Shown: positions 23,828 through 35,177, counted from the stretch's first letter. The stretch: 64,000 nucleotides of DNA from Cylindrobasidium torrendii FP15055 ss-10 (GCA_000934385.1 KN880528.1:1-64000), one strand, 5' to 3'. Made by a program: numbers and translations. Notes: generated by a model not told the origin, from the sequence alone.

Positions 23828-24925
23828 TTAAACCCTAGCCAGACCATCCACGGCAATCCGTGCTTGCCACATCCCCAGCCTTCTTGCGAGCCTCAGCCCT
23901 ACTGGGGCACCCACACCCGTCACAATGAGCGGCAGAATGAGCACCAACGTGAGCAAAAGCGTGCCGAGTACCACTGGGGGTTTGATGACGATGAAGTAGA
24001 ACAGGAAGAGATACGATGATGGATCTGTGAACATCGCATAGCTGTTTTTGTAGAATGACTGCTCGTCCTGGACCAGATGATGCTCTTCGCGCATAAGAAG
24101 CGGTGCGGTCTCGTCTGGCGTAGATGAAGACGAACGACGACGGGTGAACATGACAGGGCGCCGACGGAGGACCGCGTGCGGGAAGTGGAAGGTGATTTGA
24201 AGGTAGAGTTCAAAACGTGCAAGGATGCGTGCTCCGAAGAGGGCAATGAAGGATGTAAGGAGGCCAAGGGGAAGGACCATGAGCAATGTTGTGCCCAGCA
24301 ACGTGAAGATGAAGCAGAAAAGGCAGGAGAACAGCGCAATGGGGAAATTGACGAGCATAAGGTGTGCAAGTGAGGACCAGTACAGGCTCTTGGTGAGTGG
24401 CCGCACGTATAGACGCCATCGGCTGGTCCTTCGGGGTGATTCGTCGAGTGTGTGGTCCCCGTGATTAGTTGTGGAGTACAGACTGGGATGGTGATGTGAG
24501 AGAAGTGTGTCGTCTGTCGCTGATAGCGCTTCGCATGCTGCTCCCACTCCCTGCATATCATCTAACGCCTCTCCATCCAAGAAAGTGGTCAGAGTGTGGG
24601 CTATCGACGGGCTTGATAATGTCGACCACATCGACGCATTTGAGTTGGACCGCGGCCGGGGTGAGATTGTTGGCGAAAGCATTGGCAGCTCCGAATCCAC
24701 CTGGTCGTGGTGCATTGAAATTCCCAACGCCTGTTGTTGCTCTCGTCGCCGTGTGCGTCGTGTTCGAGGACTTGGATACGGCGGCGGCGGATCCGCAGAC
24801 GAGATCAGAGACGTTATGCCTTCTGTGGGCTGCATTGGGGGAGGAATGATGACTTGCGATGCGGGAGCCGCGGTATAGTCATCTGTGGGCGGCGGGAATG
24901 CATAATCTGCTGTGTATGGCTGCAT
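23828..24925 (-). CDS. multi-pass membrane protein, possibly 'putative sensor' domain
   Basis: Intronless frame. I take the ATG at 24925 (MQPYTADYAFPPP) because the frame upstream is Cys/Leu-rich and untypical. The alternative is an ATG at 24997. The first 210 residues are Pro/Ser/Thr-rich and cytosolic in appearance. Then come LTKSLYWSSLAHLMLVNFPI and four or so membrane helices, a charged loop with RRRSSSSTPDETAPLL, and two more helices ending GAPVGLRLARRLGMWQARI. The pattern of a YW dipeptide before the first helix and a closing LARxxxxxxA motif resembles the bacterial and fungal 'putative sensor' domain family, but that assignment is tentative. Function is unknown. Confidence 0.65.
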   Translation of the reverse strand: MQPYTADYAFPPPTDDYTAAPASQVIIPPPMQPTEGITSLISSADPPPPYPSPRTRRTRRREQQQALGISMHHDQVDSELPMLSPTISPRPRSNSNASMWSTLSSPSIAHTLTTFLDGEALDDMQGVGAACEALSATDDTLLSHHHPSLYSTTNHGDHTLDESPRRTSRWRLYVRPLTKSLYWSSLAHLMLVNFPIALFSCLFCFIFTLLGTTLLMVLPLGLLTSFIALFGARILARFELYLQITFHFPHAVLRRRPVMFTRRRSSSSTPDETAPLLMREEHHLVQDEQSFYKNSYAMFTDPSSYLFLFYFIVIKPPVVLGTLLLTLVLILPLIVTGVGAPVGLRLARRLGMWQARIAVDGLARV

Positions 24926-25252
24926 CGGCGGTCTGCGATGAAGGTGGAAAGAGGGAAAGGATCTGGTTATCACGTGCTCTAGCTGCTTTAGCCTCATCGT
25001 CCGAGACCTCTCGGAGCCCAGACGCAACACATTTCCGACAACTTCGCTGCCTTTGCCGCAGTGCTTTGCTTTTGAGATGACTGCAGCGCCGTCTTCGGCC
25101 CTTTTGTGTTCTGAATTCAGCAGGAGCAGCAATTTCGGAGTCGCATGGTACAAGTACAATATTACATCGTCCCAAAAGCACAAATAAAGATAGCTGCAAC
25201 GAACAATGAAGACTAGGATACAAATAGACATGCATGTGTGTCCATAACACCC
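24926..25252. other. intergenic region
   Basis: Upstream flank of the membrane protein and 3' flank of NC2-beta. The minus-strand frame of the membrane protein remains open through it, so a longer N-terminus cannot be excluded. Confidence 0.4.
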
Positions 25253-25866
25253 TCAAGATTCATCAGCCTGGTCTTGTTCCGGGTTTGGACCAGCAGCCAT
25301 TCGTGCGCGACTAGCCGCAAAGAGTTCTTCCTGTTTGGCCAGTAGCTCTTCCTCTGTCAGTCCAGATGTTTGCATCTTGTTCTGCTTGGCTTGGCCTCGG
25401 TCCTTCGTTACTTGCTTGTGGTCCTTGAGCACGTCCTCTACTTCGCTAGTGAACGAGTCGAATCCAAGCGCCTGGAATTGTGTCAGACGCGGCGCGCGCA
25501 GATCTTGGGAGGCTGGACCTTGAGTGCATTTATGATATGCTCAGGAGCAATTGTCTTTTTGGATTCCTTTTCGCATATTTCATTGGCTTCGGAGGATATC
25601 AAGTGAATGAATTCTATGGCCGAAAGTTAGAGGATGTGAAGTCAAATCTTGGAAGCGGTAGAACACACCAACACAACACTCGATAACGAGATCACGCGTC
25701 TCTTTTGCGCAACTGAGCTCCTTGGGAAGCAGTTCTACACCGTTGGGTTCAACGAGGCGCGACTATGTTAGACATTATTCCACACCTTGAATCATCTTGG
25801 CCACGGTGGCTTTCGGAAGGGTGAGATCTTCGTCGGGAACGCCGGAATGGCCTTCGCGGTCAGACA
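25253..25866 (-). CDS. NCB2: Negative cofactor 2 beta (Dr1), TBP-binding repressor
   Basis: Histone-fold transcription cofactor that pairs with NC2-alpha, clamps TBP on DNA and blocks preinitiation complex assembly. Start ATG at 25866: MSDREGHSGVPDEDLTLPKATVAKMIQ in exon 1. Exon 2 gives ELLPKELSCAKETRDLVIECCVEFIHLISSEAN and KKTIAPEHIINALK. The next exon gives LGF(D/E)SF..EVEDVLKDHKQVTKD. The last residues are GLTEEELLAKQEELFAASRARM, typical of Dr1. The stop is at 25253-25255. It is about 140 residues, a normal length. It is divergent from SmF across only 107 bp. Confidence 0.93.
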
Positions 25867-25973
25867 TAGCGACAAGTGTGGGACGGGGGGTAAAGAGTGG
25901 TGATGGAGAGAGAGCGAAGGATGCGCCCGATCGGAACCTCGTGGCTGGTAGCGTTGCTCTTCTTCAAACCATC
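25867..25973. promoter_or_regulatory. 107-bp bidirectional promoter of NC2-beta and SmF
   Basis: Both start codons face outward from this 107-bp segment, so it must serve two housekeeping genes: a basal transcription repressor and a spliceosomal core protein. It is GC-rich without a canonical TATA box. Confidence 0.55.
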
Positions 25974-26432
25974 ATGTCTGGAGTGCGTGTTTGATTCGAC
26001 GCGCTTCGTCAATATCTCACGAACGCGTCCAGGTCAATCCCGTCAATCCCAAACCATTCCTGCAAGAGCTTACCGGAAAGCTTGTCTATGTACGCCTAAA
26101 GTGGGGATTGGAATACAGCGGTTTTTTGGTTAGCACAGATGGGTTCATGAACCTCCAGGTGCGTCACTGCAGCATCTTTTGAGATCGCTCTGATGAAACC
26201 TGCTAGCTTGCAAACACGGAGGAATTCCAGGATGGAAAATCCAACGGTACATTGGGAGAGGTCTTCATACGGTGCGCAGAGATATTTTTCTTTGACTACA
26301 CTATGGGCTTATTCGCTCCAGGTGTAACAACGTTCTTTACATAATAAGTCATTATCTGTATACCTTGATAACCCAAACTAATATTCAGGGCACAGGGAAG
26401 CACCACCAACAACCGAGGAAGCGTCGACTTAG
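25974..26432 (+). CDS. SMX3: Small nuclear ribonucleoprotein F (SmF)
   Basis: Core Sm-ring protein of spliceosomal snRNPs. Exon 1 is just MSG. Exon 2 carries [20 protein letters not shown] and [19 protein letters not shown] (Sm1 motif). Exon 3 carries [22 protein letters not shown] and then CNNVLYI (Sm2 motif). A last exon gives [14 protein letters not shown] with the stop at 26430-26432. Four introns in under 500 bp make the gene mostly exon fragments. Length is about 90 residues, as in the family. Confidence 0.92.
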
Positions 26433-26513
26433 ACGCGCACATCCAAGCTTATCGACGACGAAAATATCCTCTGTTCATGATTCCTGTAATACATTTGTAT
26501 TCGTGTACTGCTT

Positions 26514-27045
26514 TCAAGCCTTCTTGTCGGAATGTCCCAAAGATCGGCCTGGTTGGACGACATCGCGAAGCCGCTGCTTCTACACGGTTGTTTAGTATGT
26601 ATTTCGGATGGACGATAATCACCACGCACCAGCACTTTGAGTTCTGGAAACCCGCCCTCCACCTTCCTGTCCCAGAGTAGCTTGGGTTCACCATCGCCGA
26701 CCTTGATCCAAACACGAAAACGACCAGCAGTTTCGTCGGCGTTCAGAGGATGTAACGCAACGGTATCGACTAACGGCGGAGGGAATGTGAGAAATAGCTC
26801 AGTTTGGACCCATGTTGCGCGATGAAGCCTAAGCAGTTTTCAGTTATGTCCAGTTGAACTGTTGAATGGGCTTCAATTACCATCGGCACTGGTAGTAGTC
26901 AGTCATTCATTGTACCTTGAGAGCATGCCAGGCAACTCACGCGGTCGCAAAATTCGATTGTCACATTTGTCTTGCCTGAAATATCAGGAAATACGAATGT
27001 CGATGGATCAATGGCGTTCGTAGCTGCTGGGACGGGGTCGGACAT
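26514..27045 (-). CDS. Rdx-family selenoprotein-W-like protein (Cys form)
   Basis: Small thioredoxin-fold protein. The start is the ATG at 27045 (MSDPVPAATNAIDP). After the ISGKTNVTIEFCDR exon comes the separate CRW fragment. Together they form the redox motif Cys-Asp-Arg-Cys, where selenoproteins would have selenocysteine. The next exon reads LHRATWVQTELFLTFPPP, then VALHPLNADETAGRFRVWI, LLWDRKVEGGFPELKVL and a last exon KQRLRDVVQPGRSLGHSD with the stop at 26514. These are the hallmarks of the fungal Rdx family, presumed redox proteins without defined substrates. The CDRC/CRW centre is split by an intron. It is divergent from the TRIP13 gene across 96 bp. Confidence 0.88.
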
Positions 27046-27141
27046 CGTGAACGATCAGCAATAAGCGCCACGCTTACGTGAGGACTTCAATTACTTTGTT
27101 TACGCGTTGTTTGGCGCGTCCCCGCTTCACCTTTTCGTATC
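27046..27141. promoter_or_regulatory. 96-bp bidirectional promoter
   Basis: A 96-bp gap separates the start codons of the Rdx protein (-) and the AAA ATPase (+). It includes TTTACGCGTTG and CGCGTCC runs, and resembles an MluI cell-cycle box (ACGCGT), here overlapping TTTACGCGTT. Whether it drives the neighbouring meiosis-linked gene is untested. Confidence 0.4.
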
Positions 27142-28837
27142 ATGGACCTGCAGCAGGGCACTGGTCTAAAATACTCCGTTCACGGTATGGATTGCATTAG
27201 ATCTCTCACCACGACGCGATTTTTGATTCACTTTTTAGTGGAGGTGCGCCTGTACGAGCGCGCAACCAAGCGCTTCGAAACAATTCGTGCCCATGTAGAA
27301 CATTGGATTCAAACCTTTGATCGTATCAACCTCAATTCGACGCTCACTGGATGGGATGTCATACCAGACCTTGCGGAGGCCGTCGACAGAATCATTGTTG
27401 CAGAAGCCGCGTGCCCACAGCAGTCTCCGTCACTCAGCGAACTCATTATCAATGTCCACGTATACCAACCCACGGACAGCGAGTCGTTTGATGAATTCAC
27501 AAATACCGGAAAGGACGATGAAGACGAGACGTCCGCCGCAACAGTTTGCGAGCTGCCAAACACGCGTTGGGAAGGCCTCTGGGAGTCCCTCATATATGCA
27601 GATGATATTAAGTTAAAGCTGCTTGATTATATTCACGCGACTTTGGTGCTGAGTGATGCGAATGTGGATTGTACGTGTCCATTTCTCGGGGGGAAACGCG
27701 TTATTGACGCGTATGTCAGTTAATCTTGTCACCTGGAATCGCGTCGTTCTCTTACATGGTCCCCCTGGGACAGGGAAGACATCCCTATGTCGGGCGCTAG
27801 CACAAAAACTCTCCATCCGCCTTTCTCACCGCTATACCAGTGCCAGACTCCTTGAAATAAACGCGCATTCACTATTCTCAAAGTGGTTTTCGGAATCTGG
27901 CAAGCTTGTACAACAACTGTTCTCGAATATTACGGAGATGGCAGATGAAGAAGAGACGTTCATTGTGGTCTTGATTGGTGTGTTGCATTGAATTCATCGA
28001 GACTATTGCTGATGAGGTTGTAGATGAAGTCGAGTCTTTGACTGCAGCTCGAGCAGGCGCTATGTCTGGCACTGAACCCTCTGACGGCCTTAGGGTATAC
28101 CACACGCGTTTCTTGCCTTATCCATCTTCCTGAAACGGCCTTAGGTCGTCAATGCCCTCCTCACTCAACTCGACAAACTCAAGCATCGCAAGAACGTACT
28201 GATTATGTCCACCAGTAATCTTGTGCAGGCCATTGGTATGTTCAGACTTTGCTTGCATCCCTTTCCATGTGTACACTGACGGTCCGATTAGACAGCGCGT
28301 TCGTGGACCGTGCAGATATTATACAATATGTCGACCTACCTTCTCGTGAAGCCATATATGAGATCCTCCGCTCGTCGCTATCAGAAATTATCAACAAAAA
28401 ACTCATCTCGCAAGTAGTACGTACCAACTCGTACCATCCCGCCTGGCTCGAAGAGTAGTGAACCCAACCAACCTTTCGACAGACAATACCAACGCTGCAA
28501 GCGGCGCGCATGTATGAACGAGCGCCTGCGGCGCCTCTGGGTATTCTGGGGACGCACCAAAAGTCGCATGCTGTAGGGCAGGCGCTGATGGCTCTCGCAG
28601 CACAGTGCAGAGTGAGTTGAGCGTATCTACAATCCCATTCGCTGATTTGTATTGCTGCAGACGAACGGAATGTCTGGCCGTGCCCTCCGACGGCTTCCTG
28701 TACTTGCACTGGCGCGTTATGTCGGTGTTGCGACCCTCGCTGGCGACGGAAGGGTCGATGTGGATGCATGGATCGCTGGTATGGATCGTGTCGTGAAGGA
28801 TTTGGTGAAGGAGAAGGAACACATCCGGACAGGATGA
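27142..28837 (+). CDS. PCH2: Pachytene checkpoint AAA ATPase (TRIP13/Pch2)
   Basis: AAA+ ATPase that remodels HORMA-domain proteins (Mad2, Hop1) in the spindle and meiotic checkpoints. The start [14 protein letters not shown] is followed by [15 protein letters not shown] and [14 protein letters not shown] in the N-terminal domain. The ATPase core shows Walker [39 protein letters not shown], Walker B FIVVLIDEVESL with the Asp-Glu pair (DE) intact, a sensor MSTSNL, and arginine-finger-region [22 protein letters not shown]. The C-terminal lid ends [15 protein letters not shown]. Multiple introns are skipped and the stop is at 28835-28837. The size is normal for the family (about 440-480 residues). 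No HORMA gene is in the window. Confidence 0.92.
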
Positions 28838-29237
28838 TGCATCCCGGCCTGGTATGTGACGCATATTTGGACTTTTGAACGCATGAAAAGCTTTGACTCG
28901 CATTGTCGTGCTATTACAAGTATTTGCTACGTGTCCGTGTATTGTAACTGCTATAGTAGCTGTATGTTTAGGCCATCGCCAAGCACCTCCTGATCATGGT
29001 GTATAAAGCAACTCATTTGCTCATATGGATACGTTGAAAACTTTGCGACTGCCGAGTTTGACCATTCCAACTTCGGTATGCGACTTGGCTTGGTGCTACA
29101 AAATTCGTTACACCTAGAACTCGGTCTCTGACAAGAGTTCTGTGTATGGAGACGATTATGCCGATATGGGGAGCATTGAACGCCGCTTACGACAGTGTTC
29201 TGTACATTTGCTATAGATATGACAGTATAAGACAGTA
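28838..29237. other. convergent 3' flanks
   Basis: About 400 bp between the convergent stops of PCH2 and ceramide glucosyltransferase. The open frames here on the minus strand do not look coding. Confidence 0.5.
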
Positions 29238-30730
29238 TCACGGAGGTGCACTACCATTGACAGCTTCGTATCCCTTTGGTGGTTGTCGTATCCAGTGCCA
29301 CCATCTCTTCGCTGTAGAGCCCTGGTTTGCCAACTTCACTTCCCCGTTCCACAGCATCTCATACCGTGTCCCCCTCCATTGCACCTCGTTTCCGAAGACC
29401 GCGTAGAAAAATATTGGGAGTGTCAATATCTCTCGGGCAGCCCAGCCCAGCATGAATTCCCATCGGAGTGACTCCGGTAGTGGATGCCCAGCAAGCGAGT
29501 TGTAAACGTCCAAGTCTACATATATCCAAAGAGCGTAGTGCAACAAGAGGAATATTGGAATGGAGAAGTTGAAGAGCCAGTGGAAAGCCCAAGCGCCAAT
29601 GGCTGAGACCAAGATGCATTCGGTAAAAGGCTCGAGAACGGTGGCAAGCAGAACCATATGTTTGCGAACGCGGATCCATCGCACTCGGCGATGAACGTAA
29701 TCCATGAAGGTCATCTTCCCCACGACATTGCGTGCGACGTCGCATGAGAGGTCATGTCGCATACCGAGCTCATGCCAAATTGCGCTAGCAAGCATGTTGT
29801 CTTCTGCCATGTATTTGCCGAATGCTTGTAGGCCACGGGGAGTGTCCACAGACCCTTGCTGCTCGAGTGGCTTACGAGAGCCATTGACGCGCTCGACGTC
29901 CGACCTTCTATACATGTTGGACTTGCCGACCACGCACGAGTCGATGGCCACAGCGTTGATGGCCAGATACATCTTTGCGTGATTGGTATTGAGGAAAGCT
30001 TCGTCGATTCGCGAACCAATGCGACTTTCCGGAGCATATGCGAACGGAATGTGATGGACGACACCGATTTTGCGTCCTGCGCGGTCGTGACCTTGCAGTG
30101 CATCGACAGCGCGTGCCATAGTGCCGGGAGTGGACATGATGTTCGAATCAATGACCCAGAGAATATCGTTCTTGGCTTGTCGATAGGGCCGTATGAGGTT
30201 GTTCACTTTGGGGTTCTCTCCGACGTGTTCTTCTCCTTGTAGCAGGCATGAGACCACGCTGAGCAGCATGATTATACCACTTACCCACAATGATTTTGGC
30301 ATCTACGTGGGGGTATTTGGACATGAGTTCACGCACTATGGGCAAGGCCTGGTCGCGTTCATCTGCCACGGATAGAAGGACCTCAAAACTGGGATACTCT
30401 TGCGTGAAAGTAGACTCGAGGTTCTCGTATAGATTTGTGTCCAGCCCCTTGAGTGGTCGAAGGACGGACACTCCGGGAACTGAAAATGAAGCGGCAGACG
30501 CGAGAGGGGAACGTGGACGATTTCTATATCTTCTACGTCTGTTGCTCATGAGGAATGGAATATGGCAAGTTGGAGGACACGCACCCAGTCTGACACCCCA
30601 AAATACTGAGAGCCCATAGAATTATGTACCAGACTGCACCGACAGCGGCCAGGGAGAAGATCCAGGGAGATGCAACACTGTCGGTAGGGAGGTCGACATC
30701 TAGAGAAGGATGCGAGGTGTTTGTGGTCAT
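29238..30730 (-). CDS. Ceramide glucosyltransferase (GT21)
   Basis: Golgi/ER enzyme that moves glucose from UDP-glucose to ceramide, making the glucosylceramide of fungal membranes. Start ATG at 30730 (MTTNTSHPSLDVDLP), then one N-terminal helix (WIFSLAAVGAVWYIILWAL). After an intron comes VSVLRPLKGLDTNLYENL, then FEVLLSVADERDQALPIV and a DAKIIVG segment. The large exon has ILWVIDSNI, the donor-site loop VGKSNMYRR, the catalytic-type AEDNMLA and the RRVRW motif, matching (Q/R)xxRW of family 2/21 glycosyltransferases. C-terminal helices follow (LLHYALWIYVDLDVY). Stop at 29238. The gene appears intact, about 480 residues. Confidence 0.92.
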
Positions 30731-31162
30731 GCCGGGTTCATGAGGACATGGGGGTCGAGGTTCATCAAGCGCGTCGCAAAGTGCCGATGGCAATCTTTGC
30801 TCTCGGCCCGAGCTGCTGTGAGGCATCGCTCGAGTCAAATCTACCTCGAGTCCTGGGGAAATAAGACAATGTTTTTTCTACCACTCATGAATTCTTCCTC
30901 CAACTACTGACAAGTGGGAACAGCTAGAACTTGTCTCCTGCCACGGTCACGCATGCAGGATCGAACATGCCGGATGGCATCTTGAGCAGAATTAGCTCAT
31001 CACTTGAGCTGTTTTTCCATCTCACTACTACTACTCAGCTTGCTTCCAACTACTACTTACACGGAACTTCAGTGGCCAAGGCACTGTGAGTCAAGACACG
31101 ACAGCTTAATTTGATCACCGCGGTGGTCCTTCCGTGCATTTTCCTTCCGCCCCACCATCTAC
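30731..31162. promoter_or_regulatory. shared divergent promoter region
   Basis: 432 bp separate the start codons of ceramide glucosyltransferase (-) and ARG8 (+). The region includes GC-rich blocks and no convincing TATA box or coding frame. Confidence 0.4.
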
Positions 31163-32742
31163 TATGCAGCGCACACCAATTTCTCGCGCACCCCTTCGGG
31201 GATGCAGGACTTTTGCTACCCAAGTGTGTATGGTCGCCTCCTTCGATAGCGGCGATGCTGATTTTATCTGCAGCTACCTACTACCCCATCCCTGCGTTAC
31301 AGGGAGGCAACGCATACAGTGGTCCCAGAGCTTCAAGCGCCTACGACGAAAGCGACACTGGCTCGGGCGTCTGACTACGTTCTACCTGTGTATGCGCGTC
31401 CGAATTTTGTTCTATCCCACGGCAAGGGTTCGTACGTGTGGGATGAAGAAGGCCGCAAGTACCTTGACTTCTCTGCTGGGATTGCTGTGAATGCTCTTGG
31501 GCACGCGGACGCAGGCGTCCAAAAGGTGCGTGCGTTTGTTTCTCATAGACTTGCTGCTTATCAAGTACAGGTCATTGCAGACCAAGCAAGTACTCTCCTC
31601 CACACGAGCAATGTCTTCCACAATTCCTGGTCGCCAAAGCTCGCAGAACTTCTTGTAAATCTCACACAGAAGGAGGGAGGACTGGGTTTCGCACCTGGCA
31701 CCGCCTCTGCGTCTTCTGCGAAAGTCTTCTTCTCCAACTCGGGAACAGAGGCGAACGAGGGTGCACTCAAGATTGCGCGGAAAGTTGGCAAGGATCGTTC
31801 GTCCGCAGACAAGCACCGTATCGTCTGCTTCGAGAACTCTTTCCATGGCCGCAGCATGGGTGCTCTGAGCGTCACCTCGAATCCTAAATATCAGAACCCA
31901 TTTGCCCCGTTAATCCCAGGGGTCGATGTCGGCACTACGAACGATTTTGCAAACCTAGAAAAGTTGATCACGGAAGAGACCTGTGGTGTTATCGTAGAGC
32001 CGATCCAAGGCGAAGGAGGTATCAATGCGTGCAAGGTCGACTGGCTGGTGGCTCTGCGCAAGAGGTGCGACGAGGTTGGATCTGTGCTCATATACGATGA
32101 GATCCAGGTATGCTGTCCCATGGGGCATATACAGTCAAGCTGACAAGTGTTTACTTGTTAGTGCGGTCTGTATCGCACTGGAACTATGTGGGCACATTCC
32201 GCGTATCCTGTCGAGTGTCATCCGGATATTGTGACCATGGCGAAACCGTTGGCAAATGGGTATCCCATTGGGGCTGTTCTGCTGCGCGACAGCATCGCGG
32301 GGACGATGACTGCAGGTGAAGACCGGCTTTTCCTCCCACTACGGGCTATTAACCGAGTGATTTAGGTACCCACGGGACGACGTTTGGTGGATCGCCCATA
32401 GCATCTGCGGTTGGCTTTCACGTGTTGTCGCGGTTATCCAGCCCAGCATTTGTGGCTGAGCTGCATGAGACGAGCGCCTACCTGGAAGCACGGCTATCGC
32501 AGTTGCCCAAGTGGTTCCCAAATCTTTTGCAATCGGAAGTGCGGGGACGTGGCCTTATTCGCGGACTTGGCTTCAAGGATGCAGAGCACCCAGGAAAGTT
32601 GGTGCAGCTAGCCCGGGAGCGGGGTGTATTCGTTCTCACCGCTGGCAAGGACGCTGTACGCCTGGTACCGAGTCTAAACGTTGAAAAAACAGATGTCGAT
32701 TTTGCGGTGGACGTGCTAGAGAGCAGCATGGCTGCCTTATAG
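31163..32742 (+). CDS. ARG8: Acetylornithine aminotransferase, mitochondrial
   Basis: PLP enzyme of arginine biosynthesis, converting N-acetylglutamate semialdehyde to N-acetylornithine in the mitochondrial matrix. Start MQRTPISRAPLRGCRTFATQ looks like a cleavable basic presequence. The mature part has YVLPVYARPNFVLSHGKGS, YLDFSAGIAVNALGH, FFSNSGTEANEGALKIAR, FENSFHGRSMGALSVT, EPIQGEGG, LIYDEIQCGLYRTG, AKPLANGYPIG (the lysine forms the Schiff base) and THGTTFGGSPIASAVG. The last exon ends DVLESSMAAL with the stop at 32740-32742. Introns split the presequence region and the middle. The only doubt is the exact exon 1-2 join just after the presequence. Confidence 0.92.
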
Positions 32743-32917
32743 ATTCAGACCACAGATTCCCTGTGATAGCAATGTCCACCGTTACGAGCCGAATGCCATC
32801 TGTCTTTCTATATAGACTTTTGACTCTAATGGTATACGTGGTTGCAACTTTCCATTGTTCGAGACCGCCGCGGTTCCAGGCCGGAAGAACTATAAGAAGA
32901 AAAAATCGGCGACTTCC

Positions 32918-32923
32918 GATTGG
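32918..32923 (-). promoter_or_regulatory. inverted CCAAT box upstream of ALAS
   Basis: GATTGG reads as CCAATC on the minus strand, 57 bp upstream of the ALAS start. The CCAAT-binding complex controls respiratory and haem genes in fungi, so the site is plausible but unproven here. Confidence 0.35.
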
Positions 32924-32937
32924 CGGAGGGGTAGCGG

Positions 32938-32944
32938 TATAAAT
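32938..32944 (+). promoter_or_regulatory. TATA-like box of the ALAS gene
   Basis: TATAAAT lies 35 bp before the ATG at 32980 and 14 bp downstream of the inverted CCAAT box. With transcription starting about 30 bp further on, the 5' leader would be very short. Confidence 0.4.
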
Positions 32945-32979
32945 GGTGCCGGATTTGAACGCAGATCACAACTCTGCCA

Positions 32980-35177
32980 ATGCTAGCCATGGACAAGCTC
33001 GCTACTCTATCCCGCTTCAAGGCGACGTGCCCATACCTCGGCCGCACCAAGCAATCGACCATTCGCTCGCTGTGCACCGCATCGTCGCCGCGTTATCCGT
33101 CTCTTACCAAGCTCACCGTCAAGGCTACCAAATGCCCCGTCATGGGCCCAGCGCTCACGACCCGGTCCAAGGAACTCTCTGCCGGTTACGCTAGTGTCGC
33201 TGGCTCTGGCGACGTTGAGCAGATTCACAAGGAGCAGGGCATTCATGTCCCAGAGGGCGCGTCCATCGAAATGTGCCCCCATGCGTCCGCGGCGCGCGCG
33301 GCCGCCCGCCGTGCTGAGGAACTCACTGCGGCTACCAAGAAGAATGCTGGAAAGGCTTCTGGGTGCCCGTTCCACGCTGCAGGTCGTTCTCAGGAGGCAT
33401 CCACTTCGACCAAGCCGGCTCATCCTGGAGGTTTCGACTACGACAAGTTCTTTGTCGACGAGCTCAACAAGAAACACCAGGACAAGTCCTATCGCTACTT
33501 CAATAACATCAACCGCCTCGCAAAGAAGTTCCCCATTGCTCATACAGCTGAGGTCACCGACGAAGTCCAAGTCTGGTGTTCAAATGATTACCTCGGTATG
33601 GGGAACAATCCCGTTGTGCTCGAGACCATGCAGTGCGTGCCATAATGAAAAACTGGGTTTTTAGCTTTCTGACGCTGCTCTAGTCGTGTTCTGGACAAGT
33701 ATGGCCACGGCGCAGGCGGGACCAGGAACATTGCCGGCAACGGTGCCTTGCATCTGCAGCTCGAAGAGGAGCTCGCGTCCCTTCACCGCAAGCAGGCGGC
33801 GCTTGTCTTTTCGTCGTGCTACGTCGCGAACGACGCTACTCTGTCCACTCTCGGGTCCAAGCTGCCCGGGTGTGTCATTTTCTCTGATCGCATGAACCAC
33901 GCGTCCATGATTCAAGGTATCCGCCATTCCAATGCAGAGAAGGTCATTTGGAACCACAATGACCTCGAGGACCTCGAGTCAAAGCTCAAGCAATACCCGA
34001 AGGAGACGCCCAAGATCATTGCATTCGAGAGCGTTTACTCCATGTGCGGCAGCATCGCCCCCATTCGTGAGATTTGCGACCTTGCCGACAAGTACGGCGC
34101 AATTACCTTCCTCGACGAGGTACATGCCGTTGGACTGTATGGATACCGTGGTGCTGGCGTCGCTGAGCACCTCGACTACGATGCACACAAGGCTGCCGGC
34201 AATTCGTCCGATGCGATTCCCGGAACTGTCATGGACCGCATCGACATCATCACTGGTGCGTTCGACTTCTCCCATAATTTTATCATCATGCTCACGTGCA
34301 TTATGTAGGTACCCTCGGGAAGGCTTACGGTGCAGTTGGAGGTTACATTGCTGGCTCAGACGACTTCGTCGACATGATCCGGTCCTACGCACCCGGATTC
34401 ATCTTCACGACATCTTTGCCCCCTGCTACCGTTGCTGGTGCTCAAGCTAGTCTTGCGTATCAGAAGGAATTCGTTGGCGACCGTCAGCTGAAGCAGGTCA
34501 ATGTCCGTGAGGTCAAGCGCAGACTCACAGAGCTTGACATCCCCATTGTGTACGTTGTATTCTTGGATCATGTCACTCTTTCTGATGTTCTCTTTAGCCC
34601 TGGTACCTCTCATATCGTCCCCGTCTTTGTTGGTGATGCTGCGCTTGCGAAGGAGGCATCCGACCGACTTCTCATCGAGCACGATATCTACGTTCAGTCT
34701 ATCAACTACCCGACCGTCGCTCGTGGCGAAGAACGTCTTCGTATCACCGTCACTCCTCGTCATACTCTCGAGCAGATGGACAAACTCATCGGCGCCGTTG
34801 ATCAGATCTTCACTGAGCTCAACATCAACCGTCTTAGCAAATGGAAGGCAATTGGCGGTCGTGCAGGTGTTGGTTGCGCAGAAGCAGAGGCGGCAGCATC
34901 TGAGCCGATGTGGAACGATGAACAACTTGGGTACCTCGATGGAACGACGCCGACGACGCTCAGAGATGGTCAGAAGGATGTCGTCTGCGAGAAGGGTGTG
35001 AAGGCTGCGCGTGGGCGGTTCTCAAGGTTGTTGGGAAAGAAGGAGGGCCCTCTCGAACCCAACCGTACCGTTGTCGCGTCGAATGTGCTCAAGTTTAAGG
35101 CATCGGCAGTGGGCAAGACACCGTTTGTGGTTGAGGAAATGCAGCCTGCGCAGGGTGTAGTCGATGTCGGGGCGTAA
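32980..35177 (+). CDS. HEM1: 5-aminolevulinate synthase, mitochondrial
   Basis: First enzyme of haem synthesis: glycine plus succinyl-CoA to 5-aminolevulinate, in the matrix. The presequence begins [13 protein letters not shown] and the next 130 residues carry four Cys-Pro motifs (CP at 17-18, 52-53, 99-100 and 129-130). Such motifs are haem regulatory motifs in this family. The core shows [63 protein letters not shown] (PLP pyridine-binding Asp) and [17 protein letters not shown] with the PLP lysine, then [11 protein letters not shown] and [14 protein letters not shown] lineage-specific C-terminal extension of about 110 residues ends [10 protein letters not shown]. Introns are few (three). 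The enzyme looks intact. Confidence 0.95.

Noticed and set aside
32944..32975. tRNA-like 3' end (GTTCAAATCCGGCACC on the minus strand)
   Set aside because: The T-loop-like string lacks a five-base-pair T stem and no matching acceptor, D or anticodon arm is found upstream. It lies in the ALAS promoter and 5' leader.
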